Assembly (NCBI RefSeq): GCF_019279795.1
Contig: NC_056732.1
Span: forward strand, 184,142,503-184,206,502
Source: Protopterus annectens
Taxonomy: Eukaryota; Chordata; Ceratodontiformes; Protopteridae
Reading direction: 5' to 3'
Length of the DNA stretch: 64,000 nucleotides
Both the position numbers and the translations under genes were made by a program. Shown piece after piece: positions 49,864-63,420 of this stretch. The notes under the pieces are model-generated. The model saw only the letters and a program-made list of their open reading frames with translations, was not told the DNA's origin and did no database searches. Position 1 is the stretch's first letter, and the number at the start of each line of letters is the position of its first letter.

Positions 49864-51130
49864 TACCGGATATGGTCCGTAGCACCCCTGCCAGGCACAG
49901 GAACTGTGTCTGTGCCCACAGACACTGATCTGTATGACCTGCCAGGTGCAGTCTGTGGCTGTCCACAAACTCCAGTATATGGCAGCCATGAGGTGGAACT
50001 GTGTGCATGCATACACACATGCAAAATGTTAACACCTAGGGCTACCACATACACACACACACTGCATCAACAGTGCCCCACCCTGTACTGCTGTCTCTCC
50101 CCAACACACATACACACAAATGTCAATTGGTGGTATCAGTGGCAGACTCAGGCATACCTAATTCACACCCTGTGCATATGATGAAACTGTGCCACCTCCT
50201 GCAATCTCCAATATCAGTGCAGGAACAGGTAAACACATTGCTGATGCACAGGGTGACTACATAGAAGTGTATTACTAGTATCATGTTGGTAACAGTACAG
50301 TGTGCTGATATGACTGTGTGTATATCCCAGCATGCCTGATGCAGTAACTGTATGACTGTCCTGAATTGTTATCTACACCCATAGTAAGTACCATAGTGTA
50401 ACAGCTGCACATTATTGCATACCGGTGGTAAGGATGTCAACAGATAGCCACATACATAGGTAGCACAAGGGAGAAGCTAATGCAAGTAGTGATACGCAAT
50501 GATGGACATGTACAGTAATGGTGGCATGTTGCCCACAACGACTATGCAATGTGGATGTTTGCGCATGTTTATATGTGTGCAGTACCAATGTAATACAAAT
50601 CACAATTAACTATGACATAATATCAGTTCTACCATGGACATCTGAGCTGTGCATTCCTGGGTACATGTTGATAGTGCCTGCATATTTGCACTGTTACCTA
50701 CTGTAAGTGTTACCCCTTCTTTGTTGTACAATGGACTACTTCCAGCCCTGCTTACTGTAGCTTTATTTGCATGCATGTTTGCTTGGGGTTCCCTGGAACA
50801 CTGCTTCCACCTGCAGTGCAGAGTTACAGAGCTTCTGTGGATTCCTAGTGACATCTGCATAGCGTACTAACGTATGTCAAGTTTCCACATGACAGAACGT
50901 CACTGTCTGTCCTGTTCACATGTACGTTGCCTGTGACACATTGCACATGACTTACCTGGCATTTACCCATGGGTGCAGTCATATATGCCAGTGCTATGAA
51001 ATCAGTAGCAGTACACCCACACCTACTCACCTTCAGTATGTTGTTACCCATTGGCCCTATGTGTTGGTAATCACCATGGCAATCACACTACTATGGTAGC
51101 ATGTGCAAAGGTAACCTGAGAATCACCTCT
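49864..51130. other. 3' region of gene 2 and unassigned DNA (copy B)
   Basis: Aligns with 21309-22850. No gene recognised. Confidence 0.45.
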
Positions 51131-52850
51131 ATGGTCCAGTTGTGGTTTATGTGAGTCATGTGGCAATGTCACAGCTGCCACATGTATGCAGTCAACCCTC
51201 TCCCCTGGCCAGGAACGTACAACACATGTGTGAGATGCCACTACATAGCCAATCTTTGGACTGAGCACTCTGAACCCAGTACTGCCATACCCTGTCAGGT
51301 GGCATGACATACTACAGTGACTACAATACCAATCTGACATAGACCCGCACTGACAGCAATCCGAACACACTGGGGCATACTTGGAGACTCAGAATAGCAT
51401 CCTGCCTGAGCATCACACACCTCCGCAGCTGGCACACAGGCATACGTTACGTCGGAACAGAGCACATGCCACACATGGCACACACATCCCGTGTGCCACA
51501 CACTCACAGCCTGTAGGACTACACAACACACCTGCTACAGATGTGTCAGGTACCTCTCTTGGCCGCTGCAGTGGGGTCCCACTCAACAGGCTGTACATGG
51601 TGAAGGTCACAGTGATATGCCCGTGGGGCACTATGGTCCACCACAAAACACATGCATACAGGTCAGTCAGAGGCATGGACACATATAACTTAGTCATTGT
51701 CCATGCCACTATGGATGACCTGAGACATACCTCTCTGGACTACATGATAGGGAACATAGAAGAGTTCTCTCAGCATGTGGCATGGGCCAGTATGAGCCTG
51801 ATCTTGGTTGCCATCATACCCTCACCAGGTATGCTACCACAATATGTAGGAAGGGTGTTCTATGTCTACATTCTGCTCAATCTCCAATGTCATTCATAGG
51901 GTATCCAATGGCTGTCAACATGTGCTTACATGCTAGGGAAGCCACAATGATTTGCGAGGGGTAGCTTGCACGTGACACCCATTGGCCATTGTATATTGGC
52001 GAAGCCCCTTGATACACACATAGTGCCTTTTGCTGCAGGACACGGATTACATAGCCACCTCCGCGGGTATCACACAGGATAGGACACTAACAGTGATGCT
52101 ACACAACACCAGCAGTGTACACCGCAAGATGCATGCACTGGACACTGTCCTCAGCATGGTGAACTGCAATATCTGTGCAGTACCAGATTCCTGATTCACG
52201 GCTCACAGGTGCAACCCATCACTGCCAGGTTATACCTCATACCATGCCTGTCGTCCCCTACACATGTAACACCCATGGACAGGGGGGTGGTATCTCAAGG
52301 CACCACAGATACACACACCTCCAGGTTGTTGGCACAGCACAAAGCAACAGGGCCTATCCATGAGCAGCTAACAGTGTGTTGGGCTGCCTTCTGGTTCATA
52401 CCCTGGCACACACAACCCTCCCATACACAGGAAACCCACCTGTCCTCCCTAACAACACTGGCAATATGACAGTCTCTAGAAATGTCTTTATATGGCTGGA
52501 CTGCATCCATCCAAACATTGTGCGTGAGCATTACTGTAGCTACAACACACTAGCTGAAAGGTTCCCAGCATGTAGTCACTGAATTGCAGTGGAACAACAT
52601 GTTACCACTCCCACAACAGGTGGGAACACGCAGCACCTGTTCATCGACTACGTGTTGACTATATGGCCCAGACCAGATGTGTATCCCCTGCTGTTGGTAT
52701 TATACCATATACAACTCACACTGTATATACACATACCGCATGCGGCCCCTGCACAGTCATAATGTTATGCATTGCGAATACCATTTATCCACTTGAGGCA
52801 CGTGTCAGACATGGTAACTACTGAAGGTCACAGGTATATATGTGTATGTG
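51130..52850 (+). mobile_element. Nested LINE fragment beta (ORF1 plus endonuclease), copy B
   Basis: Plus-strand counterpart of 22850-24560: TCVRCHYIANL (Cys pair), an SGNH-like part with LVIVHATMDDL and TSLDYMIGNIEEFSQHV, ILPSPGMLPQY-like residues, and GSLH near 51960 where copy A has DSLH. Then LDCIHPNIVREHYCSYNTLAERF of the endonuclease. Many stops. Confidence 0.73.
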
Positions 52851-52959
52851 TCACACACATACATCATGTGTGCATTGCCATTGCTGGTTTAGGCAATGGC
52901 ATGCATTGTTATGAACAACAACCCACACACGGTCATATTGTGTGACACAACCACACGTA

Positions 52960-54159
52960 GCAGTTGTGGGTTTCCAAAACATACCTATCTGTGCTCTGAC
53001 AGTGGTAATAGACCCAGTAGCGGAACGCACTATTGGCATTACTGGGCAAGTAGCCCTGTTTGGCTGTACTGATAGTGTGGTGACATCCCCTGTGTTTACT
53101 GGGGGAATATGCAGCATCTGGTGTATTTTAGTAGTTGCCAAAAGGATCTGTTCTCTCACACTTGCAATTACACACACCCTACTACCCCCCACACACACAC
53201 ACACACTTGCCATTTGCAGAATTCATACCCCTACCTAACTATGTCACGACACGTGAGAGAGACACATTAGCGAAGCGCACTATTCGGATTACTAGGAAGT
53301 TCCTCTTCTCCGGCTGTACTTATAGGGTGCTGACATCATCAGTGTTTGGAAAGGGTAATGTGCATCATGTAGTGTGTTCTCCTGATTGCCAAAAAGCACA
53401 TGTCTTTCATACAGAATTGCACACACACAAACTCCCCTCATCCAAACACGCACACTTGCAGGTTTCAAACCCCTACCTAACTATGTTATGACACTTGAGA
53501 GAGACACATTAGCAGAGTGCGCTGTTCAGTTTACTGGGAGGTTTCCCTTCTCCTGCTGTACTTATAGGGTGCTGACATCATCAGTGCTTAGAAAGGGGAA
53601 TGTGCATTCTGTAGAGTGTTTTACCAGTTGCCAAAAGGGACATTTCCCTCACACAGACTTGCACACACACTAACCCCCCTCCACACACACTGGGCAGTTG
53701 CAGGATTCAAACCCCTATCGAACTATGTTATGACACTCACGACAGACGCATAAGCAGAGCACGCTATTCGCATTACTGGGAGGTTTCCCTTCTCCTGCTT
53801 TACTTATAGGGTGATGACGTCATCAGTGCTTAGAAGGGGGAATGTGCATCCTGTAGAGTGTTTTCCCAGTTGCCAAAAGCAACATTTTCCTCACACACTA
53901 ACCCCCCTCCACACACACTGGGCAGTTGCAGGATTCAAACTCCTACATAACTATGTTATGACACTCGTGACAGATGCATTAGCAGAGTGTGCTAGTCACA
54001 TTACTGGGAGGTTTCCCTTCTCCTGCTGTACTTATAGGGTGCTGACATCATCAGTGCTTAGAAAGGGGAATGTGCATCCTGTAGAGTGTTTTCCCAGTTG
54101 CCAAAAGGGGGGACTTCCCTCACACAGACTTGCACACACAGCAACCCCGCTCACCCACC

Positions 54160-54218
<59 letters not shown>

Positions 54219-54375
54219 AGCATTTGCATGGTTCAAACTCCTACCTAACTATATTATGGCATTTGAGGGAGACGCATTAGCAGAGCACGCTATCCAAATT
54301 ACTGGGCATCTGTTCTGCACCTGCAGTTTTTATAGGGTGCTGACATCTTTATTTCTACAGAGGTATGTACATCTA
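52960..54375. repeat. ~240-bp satellite, about six units (copy B)
   Basis: Units start near 52971, 53223, 53464, 53706, 53935 and 54234 (spacing 229-299 bp, the longest because of a CA run at 54164-54216). Each has TTCAAACCCCTACCTAAC, GAGAGACGCATTAGCAGAG, CTTATAGGGTGCTGACATC and AGTTGCCAAAAGG. Twice as many units as copy A. Confidence 0.95.
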
Positions 54376-54409
54376 GTACTACCTGTCAGGTGGGGGACAG
54401 CATATATAT

Positions 54410-55420
54410 GCATTTGCAGCCACCTACTTCAGGGTCAGATATGCACATCACACTGGCAGGTTATGTTCTATACCATGCTTCGTGACCACAGGACCTGTAA
54501 CACACAACACAACCAGTCCAGAACACCACTCCCACATCCAGGACACACACTTTGCTTCCCTGGGAACAGTGCCGGGATATGCAGGTGTTCACATACACCA
54601 TTCCAGTTGTTAACATCAGGTACAGGCATATTGTGTGTGGGAACTACTCAGGCCTCTACAACATTACCCTACAGCCACTACAATTTGTGGGTCCATGTGC
54701 TATGGTAGAACCACTCACCACAGCCACATGGGGGAATACATATTGCACCTGTCCATCTGCAACATGGGTACTCACTGTTCCACACCAGAGGTAGACCACC
54801 ATTGTTGATATCTGACCATACCCACCTTTCCCTGGACATCCATATCCCATCCCCACCCCCAGGCAAGGTTGTCACTGCAAACAAACTGTATTTAGCACAA
54901 GCAGACTCTACACTTGTGAAGACTGGGGTGGACGACTTCAAAGGACCCATGCTGGGGGACTATACTGGCCACTCTGCCTAATCCTTGACAATTGCATTCT
55001 ATGAGCATGTGTAAGGTTTGCATTGATCATGCTATCCCATATACCCATGACTGCTCCACAACAGGACACCTGTCAGGTGTACACCAGCCATATATGAGCC
55101 GTCCAACAGACAGAGTGAGCTAATACATTGCAGGGCTGTAGCCCACAGAGGGAGGACATCTCTGAATAGTACCGGCATGACACTTCAATCCCACATAATC
55201 ATCACAACACAATGTTGACAGTGGAATTGTCCAGACAATGCAGATAGGGCTCCCCTCAGTCTGTTATTGACACCCACTTACTGTTAGAGGTCCTCAGCAA
55301 CCCTCTTCCAGCACACACCAACAACATGGATGTGGCTTAGCACATTCAAACCCTGGGATCTCCACTGTGTCCCTGCTTGACAGAAGCACAGCACACTAGC
55401 CTCACACGTTGCCTTATGTG
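54410..55420 (+). mobile_element. LINE fragment delta (endonuclease and linker), only in copy B
   Basis: The plus strand reads AGYVLYHASRPQDL, a degenerate NYSGLYNITLQPLQF region and LISDHTHLSLDIHIPSPPP, matching the endonuclease end of LINE alpha ([11 protein letters not shown]). Copy A goes straight from the satellite to the conserved block. Confidence 0.65.
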
Positions 55421-56410
55421 TCCTACTTTACAGTGGCACAGTAGCCTACTGTACTGGGGAGGCAGATGCCAAGCACACTCTGGCTAAGCTGTCATTCCCT
55501 AGGGCAAACAGCCTAGTATTGACCTCTACACCCATATGTTTAATTGTCAGATGCACAATATTTGTTGCTGTTAGACTGTTTGCAGGTCTTTATTGCCATA
55601 GCATTCCCTGTTCCTATGAACAACTTGTGTATCTGTGGAAGATGTTTGAATATGAGGGCAATCCACTATATCACTTATGTCTCTGTAATCATTTACTGTG
55701 TGCACTGGGCAGATTGCTGTGTTGTGGTTGGTTCCTGGAATGGCACGTACAAATACCAGATATGTGTGGCCAACTGCTAAACGGAGATATGGCTTAAGTG
55801 TGTGAGCATGCCCAGTTCAGCCTTTCCATGGCATGTTGTCTGACATATGCCTCATTTATCAAAGTGTGCGAGCATGCCCAGTGTGAGCTTTCCATATGTT
55901 GAACTCTGCAGTCCACCACATATTTGGGTGAGTGTGAACTTCAACAATATCTCATGTTTATGGTTGTGTGTTGGGTGTCATGATGTGTACTTACTGGCCA
56001 ACTTCTTTGTGTCTGACCACAACAGGGATTATACTGTGCCTGCAGGGATTGCATGGGATACTTTGCATACAGTTGTCAACATCCTTTCATATTGACCTAA
56101 CACTGTAGTACCTTAAAGTGTACTGGTTCAGTACTTTCACTGTGGTGGACAGTATCCTGGGCTTTAGTCCTATCACTGCTTAACATCTTCATAGTGAGCA
56201 CAACAGACTGTGTAGGGGCCAGTTGTGCACATATGACCATGTTGCATTATGTTCAGATATGGACTACCTACACCAGGCTTGTCCAACATTGGTAGTGTAT
56301 TCCACAACATAGGTGGACATTGGCAAACACTAGCGATGTGCCCTAGGCCATTTCTGATGCTAGTCAGAGAGTGTGTTTGTCCTTCGACACACATTGTAAC
56401 TGGAGTTTGC
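55421..56410. other. Conserved block of unknown nature (copy B)
   Basis: Counterpart of 25380-26380. Same order of short conserved stretches; no shared open frame with a known motif. Confidence 0.5.
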
Positions 56411-58013
56411 CATGACATATGTCATGGTTAGTATACTGTGCCTCCATCTACCTGTGACATAACAGTGATACCCAGGATAAACCTACCATCTTCCATCCAG
56501 TCATCACGATTCCTCTTGAGGGGTGTTGATGGGTGACTCTCTGGCTAACCTGTACTGGGAGTTTACTCAAGAGTGGGGGTGGCTTCTGTGTTATGGATCA
56601 TTCAGTACAGCTTGTCCTATGTATGTCAGTGCTGGGGTTCAGGTCTCTCATGTGCATAATTCACTGCAGCATGTTCATTGATTCCAGCTTGGACATGGCT
56701 TCATACATCTGGCACAGCTTGCCTCTGGGTGGGCAGTATGGCAGTGTGTGGAGCTGCAGTTTGTTTAATCAGGCAACACATGGCATCTGTTCATGCTCTT
56801 TGCTACTCCTGGTGAGGTACTGTTGTGGACTTTACAGTTGATGTAGGTGTCTGCTGAGGTACATCCCACAGGGGCTATTGTAGTCAATTGTGACGCTGAT
56901 GAAGGATGACTGCAGAGCCACAGTGACCTCCCCTTATCTAGATCTGACAACCTTCATGATTGGGTGGGTATATGGTATGTTTCTGTGAACACTACAGCCA
57001 CATGTTTGTCCAATGCAGGATATCTATCACCTTGTGTCCCCAGGTTTCTCATTACATGTTAGGTACGTAATGGGTTAACACCTGTGTGGTAATTAGTGGG
57101 CACTTACTGTATATCCACGGTGGTTGTCTATACACATTTCTGAAATTAGCTTGCTGACATGGCTATGGCACCAGTTGTCTGTTTCTATGTGGCTCTTTTG
57201 TGGGTTGCTTGTGTCAGCTGGGGGTCAGATATGGTGGGCAGTTCTGTCCTTGGTCTGGTTTGCAACCCCTCTACTGACATAGGGGTTTATATTTAAGCTG
57301 GTGAACATATCCATACTGAACACATAGGGTATTATCTGGAAGCATTTGCACGGTCCAGCTACGCTGTGTGGACCACATTGCCCTCATCGATGACCTTAAT
57401 GACTGTTTCAAATGGGTCAAACATGTTTAGGGGCAGGATCTGCACTTACGACAGCCACGCTGGATAGGGTCCGGTGTCAGTAGGTCCCCGATAGCTTTAT
57501 GTCTGCGGTACATGCTGATCCTTTCCATAGCTGTGCAGACCAAGCTTGTCAGGATCCTGGGGTGGTAGTTTGCAGTATCCATTCAGGCAACACCTTTGTT
57601 GTGAAGGACCACTGTTGTTGTACACTGCTCTTTGGGTACATATCCTGTGGTAAGGCTGACATTGAGCAGTAGTGTGATTTGGCATTCCATTCTTCTTGGA
57701 GTCCATGTTGGCCTCAGCCCAGGACACCATCTCATACCTTTGCTGCTGTGTGTTTTGCTTTGTATATGATGGCTGTTACCTCAGCATCTGCAATGTCAGG
57801 GGGGCAGCAGTCTGCTGGGATAGATATTTTGCATTCGGGGGGGGGGGGTTGCACTGCACCTGTCAGGTTGTATGTTGGAAATATGTGTGTGTGTTTAGTA
57901 TGTTGTTTGTAATATCTGTGTGATTCGGAGCATATCTGTGAATTCCCAACATGGTTCCTACAATCAGTTGAGTAAGCCTTGTGATTATCCTTAGTGTCCT
58001 GTACAATTTGTAT
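56410..58013 (-). mobile_element. Nested LINE fragment gamma-1 (copy B)
   Basis: Minus-strand RT and 3' part matching 26380-28163, ending at the 3' tail of gamma-2. A run of 10 G lies at 57838-57848. Confidence 0.76.
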
Positions 58014-60960
58014 CTTCATAAGTTCATAGGTTCATACTAGGCTATCCACCCTAGGGCATTAGTAAGCCTAGCCAGAGTGTGTGTGTCTTTCGCCGCCCCT
58101 TGCTGCCTAACATGGAGTGGGATCCTGTTCCAGGGTGTGGGGAGCCTCTGGGTTATGTATCTGTCCCTCCAGCACATCCTATTTCATTATGTGTTGAGGT
58201 TGACATCTGTCACTCTCACAGCTCCAATGGCTTTGATTTCCTGGGGTGGAGTATGTCCATTACTCCTGTGTTGGACATGGCATTGTACAACAGACATACA
58301 ATGCCCCTGTGTAGGCAGTCTGTGACTGCATTCAGCTGGGGTGTCTGCAGCCAGGCAGCATATGACATATATTTGACACCCTTTATCCTCTTGGTGAGGT
58401 ACCTTTGAGGTCTTTCTAACCGCTGCAGGTGTCAGGTAAGGTACATCCCTTATGAGTCATTGTACTAGATTATGGGTCTGATAAGAGAACAGTACAGGGG
58501 CACAGTGACCTCTGTTGATGTAGATGTGAATCCTTTCATAATACAGTGTCCAATATAGACAGTCTTCCTAGCCACATTGGCATTGTGAGTGTCACATGAC
58601 AGGTTACTGTCGACTTGTGTCCCTAGGTCCCTGATTACTCCTTGCATACATAATGGTTTACCACCTATGTGGTAATTTGTGAGTACCTTGTTTGGTATTT
58701 GGTGGGACATTCATACTGTCCAGTATCTTCAGGATGTCTGGGTGGGGTTCCTGTGTGTGAGAGTGTGGTCTGTCGCATGCTACAGACTGTAGAGCAGTTT
58801 TGACTACAGTTAGGTGCACATGGGTGGTCTCCGCTGCTTCGTGCATTGTCAGTTACCTGACCGTATGGGTGTCTGTGCTGCATATGGATACTCCCCCTCC
58901 TTTGATGTTTTGGTCCAGGTGTTGGGGCCATAACGCATGATATGAGGTATAACCTGGTAGTGCTGGTGTGCTGTCAGTAGGCTTGCAGCAGGTTTCTGTC
59001 ACTGCACAGACATCAATGTTCTCCATACTGGGAAGTGCCTCAGGAGCATGCATATTGCAGTTTACACATCTGGCATTGGTCAGCATTACCCTTATGTTTC
59101 TTACCACTTATGTTTTCTAGGGTGGTGGGTTAGTCTTTTCGGCCTTGCCTACGTACGGCTCTATGGAGGTGGCAAAGGCCTTATCCAGTATCCAGACACC
59201 CAGGGGTAACAGGTGCAAGCCATCCCTGGAACAGCAGCATGGCTTGTCATGCATGACATCTCAAGCAGACAGACATTAGATCCTCTTGGACTGACAGCTG
59301 TAATTGTGCCACCTGTTAAAGCTGATCATTCTGTGTTTGTACTGTGGCATCATTCTTGGTGAGGGTTGGATGCTTCAAACGGCCAGTGTCATACCAGCCT
59401 GGAGCACATACTCAGAGAGCTCATCCATGTCTCTTTTCATGTAGTCCAGGGAGGTACATCTCGGGTCATTCACACCAGCATGGACAATGACTGCATCATA
59501 TTTCTGCTTGCTTTGGGGTGACCTGCGTACTTGTGTTATGTGGCATATTGTAGCAGCCTACAGGCAGCTTACTGTACCCTTTCCCTTGTTCATTCTGGTG
59601 AGTGGGACAGCAGTGTGTCTGCCTATACAGACATGTACTACAACTGTATCAGGCATGTTGTTTCTCCTTCTGGCCTATGACCGTTTGGCACACCAGCTTT
59701 GTGTACTATGTGTTGCATGTGCTATGTTTGGAGGTTGTGGTTGCTTGGGGTCTGCTTTGGAGGCCTCTGTTGGTGTGGTGTGTTTGTAATTAGGGCCTCC
59801 GTGAATGTTATTCTGTGTTTATGTGTTTGGTTTACAGTTGTGATAGGTCTATGTGGGACTGGGTTTGTGGTGTGTGTGGTTACCTTCTTCTCCTGACTAG
59901 TTTTGACAGTACTGAGTTGGGGGAGCTCAGCCTCTGGTTTGGATAAATGGTTGCATCTCTCACATATATTTGTATTTATTGGGGGGAGTTGAGGGTTGTC
60001 TGTGTACTTGGGGCAGGTGTAACATTGCCTCAGGATTCACAGATTGCGGTGTGATTACTCTATGGTCTGGTCTTACCACTGAGGGATACACTTCTCATCT
60101 TGCCATCCAGTACACATGTTGCTGATTATCACATCCAGTATGCTTACCCCTCTTGTGGGAGTGGTATGTTGTTCCTGGGCATTTTGGTTTATGGATTATA
60201 GGAACTTTTCTCCTACTGTGTTGGTGCTAGTATAATGCTCCCATTGTATGTCTGGGTATTTTCAGTCAACCAATATAATGTGGTTTGAGGGGCTTGATAT
60301 ATTCATGCATTCCAACATAGGCCAGGTGCAGTTCCTGGTGTTAGGACGGTAGTCTGCAGCAGGCTATATACTGGGAGGCGGTTTTAGCCATTGGTACTTG
60401 ACCATGGCTAATCCATGCTGCTTCTTGTTGTGGTACCAACATGGGGGTGTGGTTATCCTTGACAATTATTGCTAGTCACCCTCCTTTTGTAGCTTGTTCC
60501 ATGTTTTGAGGCTGTACAGCACAGTATAAGGTGTAACCTGGTAGTGTTAGGGTGCTGATATGAGCCTTGACCCAGTTTTCTATTACAGGACAGGTATCAA
60601 CATTCTCCATACTGTGTGCGTTTACACTGCACGCATCTTGCTGTTTAGACTTCTGGCATTGGGTAGCATTACATCTAGGATCCTATCCCTTGTGGTACCT
60701 ATGAAGGTGGGTTTTGTGTTTTGAGACTTACCTATTCAGGGCACGTTGTGGGTACTGACAGCCTTTGCCAGTATCCATGGGGCCTGGACTGATAGGTGCA
60801 TGCCACCCCTAGCAGGTGGTGCATCATGTCATGCTCAGCATGTCTTCCCAGGCTGAAACACATTGGCTCCCCTTTGACTAACTGCATTACTTCAGCCAAT
60901 TATTGCAATTGATCATCCCATCGTCATTTTGTGGCTTCATGCTTGGTGAGGGTGGATGTT
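58014..60960 (-). mobile_element. Nested LINE mosaic gamma-2/gamma-3 (copy B)
   Basis: It starts with the TCATAGGT-type tail (58014-58037). The RT tail is joined to endonuclease near 58705 exactly as in copy A. Unlike A it continues into ORF1 of the same LINE: SGNH block VIVHAGVND (about 59505-59470) and YICERCNHLSK (about 59975-59945). A further endonuclease piece follows (60000-60960). Copy A lacks about 1.6 kb here (58740-60340), consistent with recombination between the two endonuclease repeats. Confidence 0.76.
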
Positions 60961-61163
60961 AGTCAGGGTCCTCAAGTGTGCATATAGTACATGGTGTTAC
61001 ATTACTTAACACATGGCATTCATGCCTCAGGTGGTGCTGCAGGGCTGCCTCTGTCAGATGCACATATTACACTCCCTGTACATGTTTGTGAGCAGGTCAT
61101 GAAATTTTAGGCATCCCTGTTATTATTTGAGTGAGTCAGAGAGGGGTATCATTCCCAAGGTTC

Positions 61164-62310
61164 CTACTGAGCCAGTGTATGTGCTATGTGTTGCCTCTTT
61201 GCCAAGGCCAGGGCATACTGGGCACGCCTCCTTCTGCCTACTGGGGCAGGCTCATGTTGTTCCTCCTCCGAGTCACGCTCTGCCTGTGATGGCCTTGGCA
61301 ATGGTGGGGGGCTGTTTGGCCCGGCGCTATGCTGGTCCTGCTGCAGCTGTTTTCGTAAGATCATATTATGTAGCATAGCACATACCATGACAATTTGGGT
61401 ACATGTAGTTGGTGAGTACTGCAAGGCCCCACCAGATGTGTACAGACACCGGAACTGTGACTTGAGCAGCCCAAACACATGCTCTATTACATTACGTGTT
61501 TGTGCGTGTGCCTCATTATGGCGTTCCTGTTCAGGTGTGTGTGCATTTCTGATGGGTGTCATCAGCCACGGCTCCAGTGCATAACCTGCATCCCCTACTA
61601 GGTGCCCGTGTGGGATGTCCCCATTGGCAAATGTCTGGTACAGCTGCGTCAAATGCCAGATGTGGGAATCATGGTAGCTCCCAGGGCAGCCAGCACACAC
61701 ATTCATTATGTCCTGGGCATCACACATGACCTGGCAGTTGATGGAGGGGAAGCTCTTGCGGTTAATGTAGACCCTACCCCACTCACCGGCTGGTGCTTTG
61801 ATGCGTATGTGTGTGCAGTCTATTGCACCCACTACCTCAGGGTATTCCGCTATTTGCTGGAAGAGACACATATTGCTGGCCAATACCTCACGGGCATTGG
61901 GGAAATATACATGACCACCAACATGTGCTGACATGGCATCCAGGAACTGGTGCAGTACCCTGGAGGATGATGCCTGTGATATCCCCATCATATCACCAGT
62001 TGGTCTCTGGAAGGTACCTGTTGCTAGTATTCTTAGGCCAACACATACCTTGGTTTCCACTGGGATGGGTTCCCCTCTGTTGGTTCTGTGTGTGAGGCGT
62101 GGCCTGCACAGCTCAACAATTTGCTGCAGGAGGTCTCTGTCCACTCTATAGCTCTACTATCTCCAGCTCATGTAACCCATGGTAGGTGACCCTGGGCCTG
62201 TACACTCTTCTCCGTCTCCTCACTGTGGGTTGTCTGGCACTATCTGCATTGTCACCACCCTCAGCAAGTCGCCTATGTCTCATTATGACAGCTATGGCAG
62301 CCCCTAGCAT
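61164..62310 (-). pseudogene. PIF/Harbinger (HARBI1-type) DDE transposase, copy B
   Basis: It has the full DDE domain. Counted from the Met at 62144: HTH-like TGDMMGISQASSSRV at 49-63, Asp109 in GAIDCTHIRI, the segment NVCAGCPGSYHDSHIW absent from copy A, Asp185 in VGDAGYALEPW, Glu221 in RNVIEHVFGLLK, CAMLHNM at 255-261, and a basic tail. The upstream part from ATG 62310 (MLGAAIAVI, VRRRRRVYRPRV) is in another frame because two bases are missing near 62153 relative to copy A, giving ELEIVEL-stop. The 326-residue distal frame is otherwise intact, but without the N-terminus it is probably inactive. Total ancestral length near 380 residues is slightly longer than the 349 of human HARBI1. Confidence 0.93.
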
Positions 62311-62544
62311 TTCTGCTCTGAGTTCAGCTTTTTCAGTTTTCACTTCTACTAGCTTACTCCTGTCTTGCAGTGTCTCTTGAGAGAAACATCCTGCACTGCT
62401 GTTTGCAGAGTTTTAAGTGCTGGGCTGGGCTACTAGTCTGCCTGTGTAATTGCCTGCTTCTAATTGTTTTCACCTGCTAGCTCCAGCAGTATTCCCTGCT
62501 AGCTTCCTACTAATTCTGTTGCTTCCTTTTTCCTCTCTGTTTCC

Positions 62545-62850
62545 TCGGGGGGGAGCAGCGTGCATAACAGCAGAAACACGCTCACAGTGGCTTACACGTG
62601 CGCACACATGCTTACACGGTTCGGTATCTGCTTATTCGGGTTAAAACATGCGCACACCAGTGCAAACAGTGTTACAACTCTGCCAACAGGCTCCCACATG
62701 CTCAGTCTGCCCTACACGCGTGCACACTAGCTCAAACAGTGTTACAAATCTACCAACACGCTCCCACATGCTCAGTCTGCCTTACATGCGTGCACACTGT
62801 CCTACTCGCGCCTCATGGCGTGCACACGTGCGCATGCACGCCCAGCAAGA
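62545..62850 (-). promoter_or_regulatory. CpG-rich block upstream of the transposase (copy B)
   Basis: GCTTACACGG (62610-62619), GCGCACACATGC, TTACACGTGCGC and TACTCGCGCC words as in 31190-31420. It includes an imperfect internal duplication near 62650-62800 (GTGCAAACAGTGTTACAA and GCTCAAACAGTGTTACAA) not seen in copy A. Confidence 0.55.
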
Positions 62851-62869
62851 AACTTTGGTGTAAGTAACA

Positions 62870-63420
62870 GTGTACACCTTCCATTTCTTGACTTTCCCAT
62901 GCTTATCTTGTGGCACTCCTCTTTCCATGATCTGTGTCTGTCATCTGTCATGTAACACTGACCTCCAATGAACTGCATTTCTTTCTACCATTCCCCCCTG
63001 TGATGTCACCTATCTCCTACTCTATTCCTCCCCCTTATGTATCTCTTACACTACTCAGAATGTGCTAATTTGCTATGTGACTGTGGGATTCAGTATCCTA
63101 ACCCTCATTTACATCAGATCGCCTACTAATGCTTAGTTACATGTCTTAGACTCAGCTTCCCCTCTTAGCAACCACTACATGGTGGCCATGTTGTTTTTGG
63201 TCTGCTGGTCCCTGCATTTTCATTCCATGTATTGCATAAAACCCACATTTGTGGGTTTATAACCTTCATTTTTATGTTTTATACAGCGCAACCCGTTTTT
63301 AATATTTGCATAGGGGTACCTTGCCAATGGCCACATATTTGGCCGTTGGCATGCTGCCTGACACATATGCACCCTTTATTTGGAGCTGATATGGCTCCAT
63401 TGTGATTTTTGCAGAAACGT
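62870..63420. other. Right arm of copy B
   Basis: Non-coding, aligned with 31440-32080, with the AAACCCAC / GTGGGTTT hairpin conserved at about 63238-63258. The GCGCGGGGCTGCGC segment of copy A is deleted here. Confidence 0.5.
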
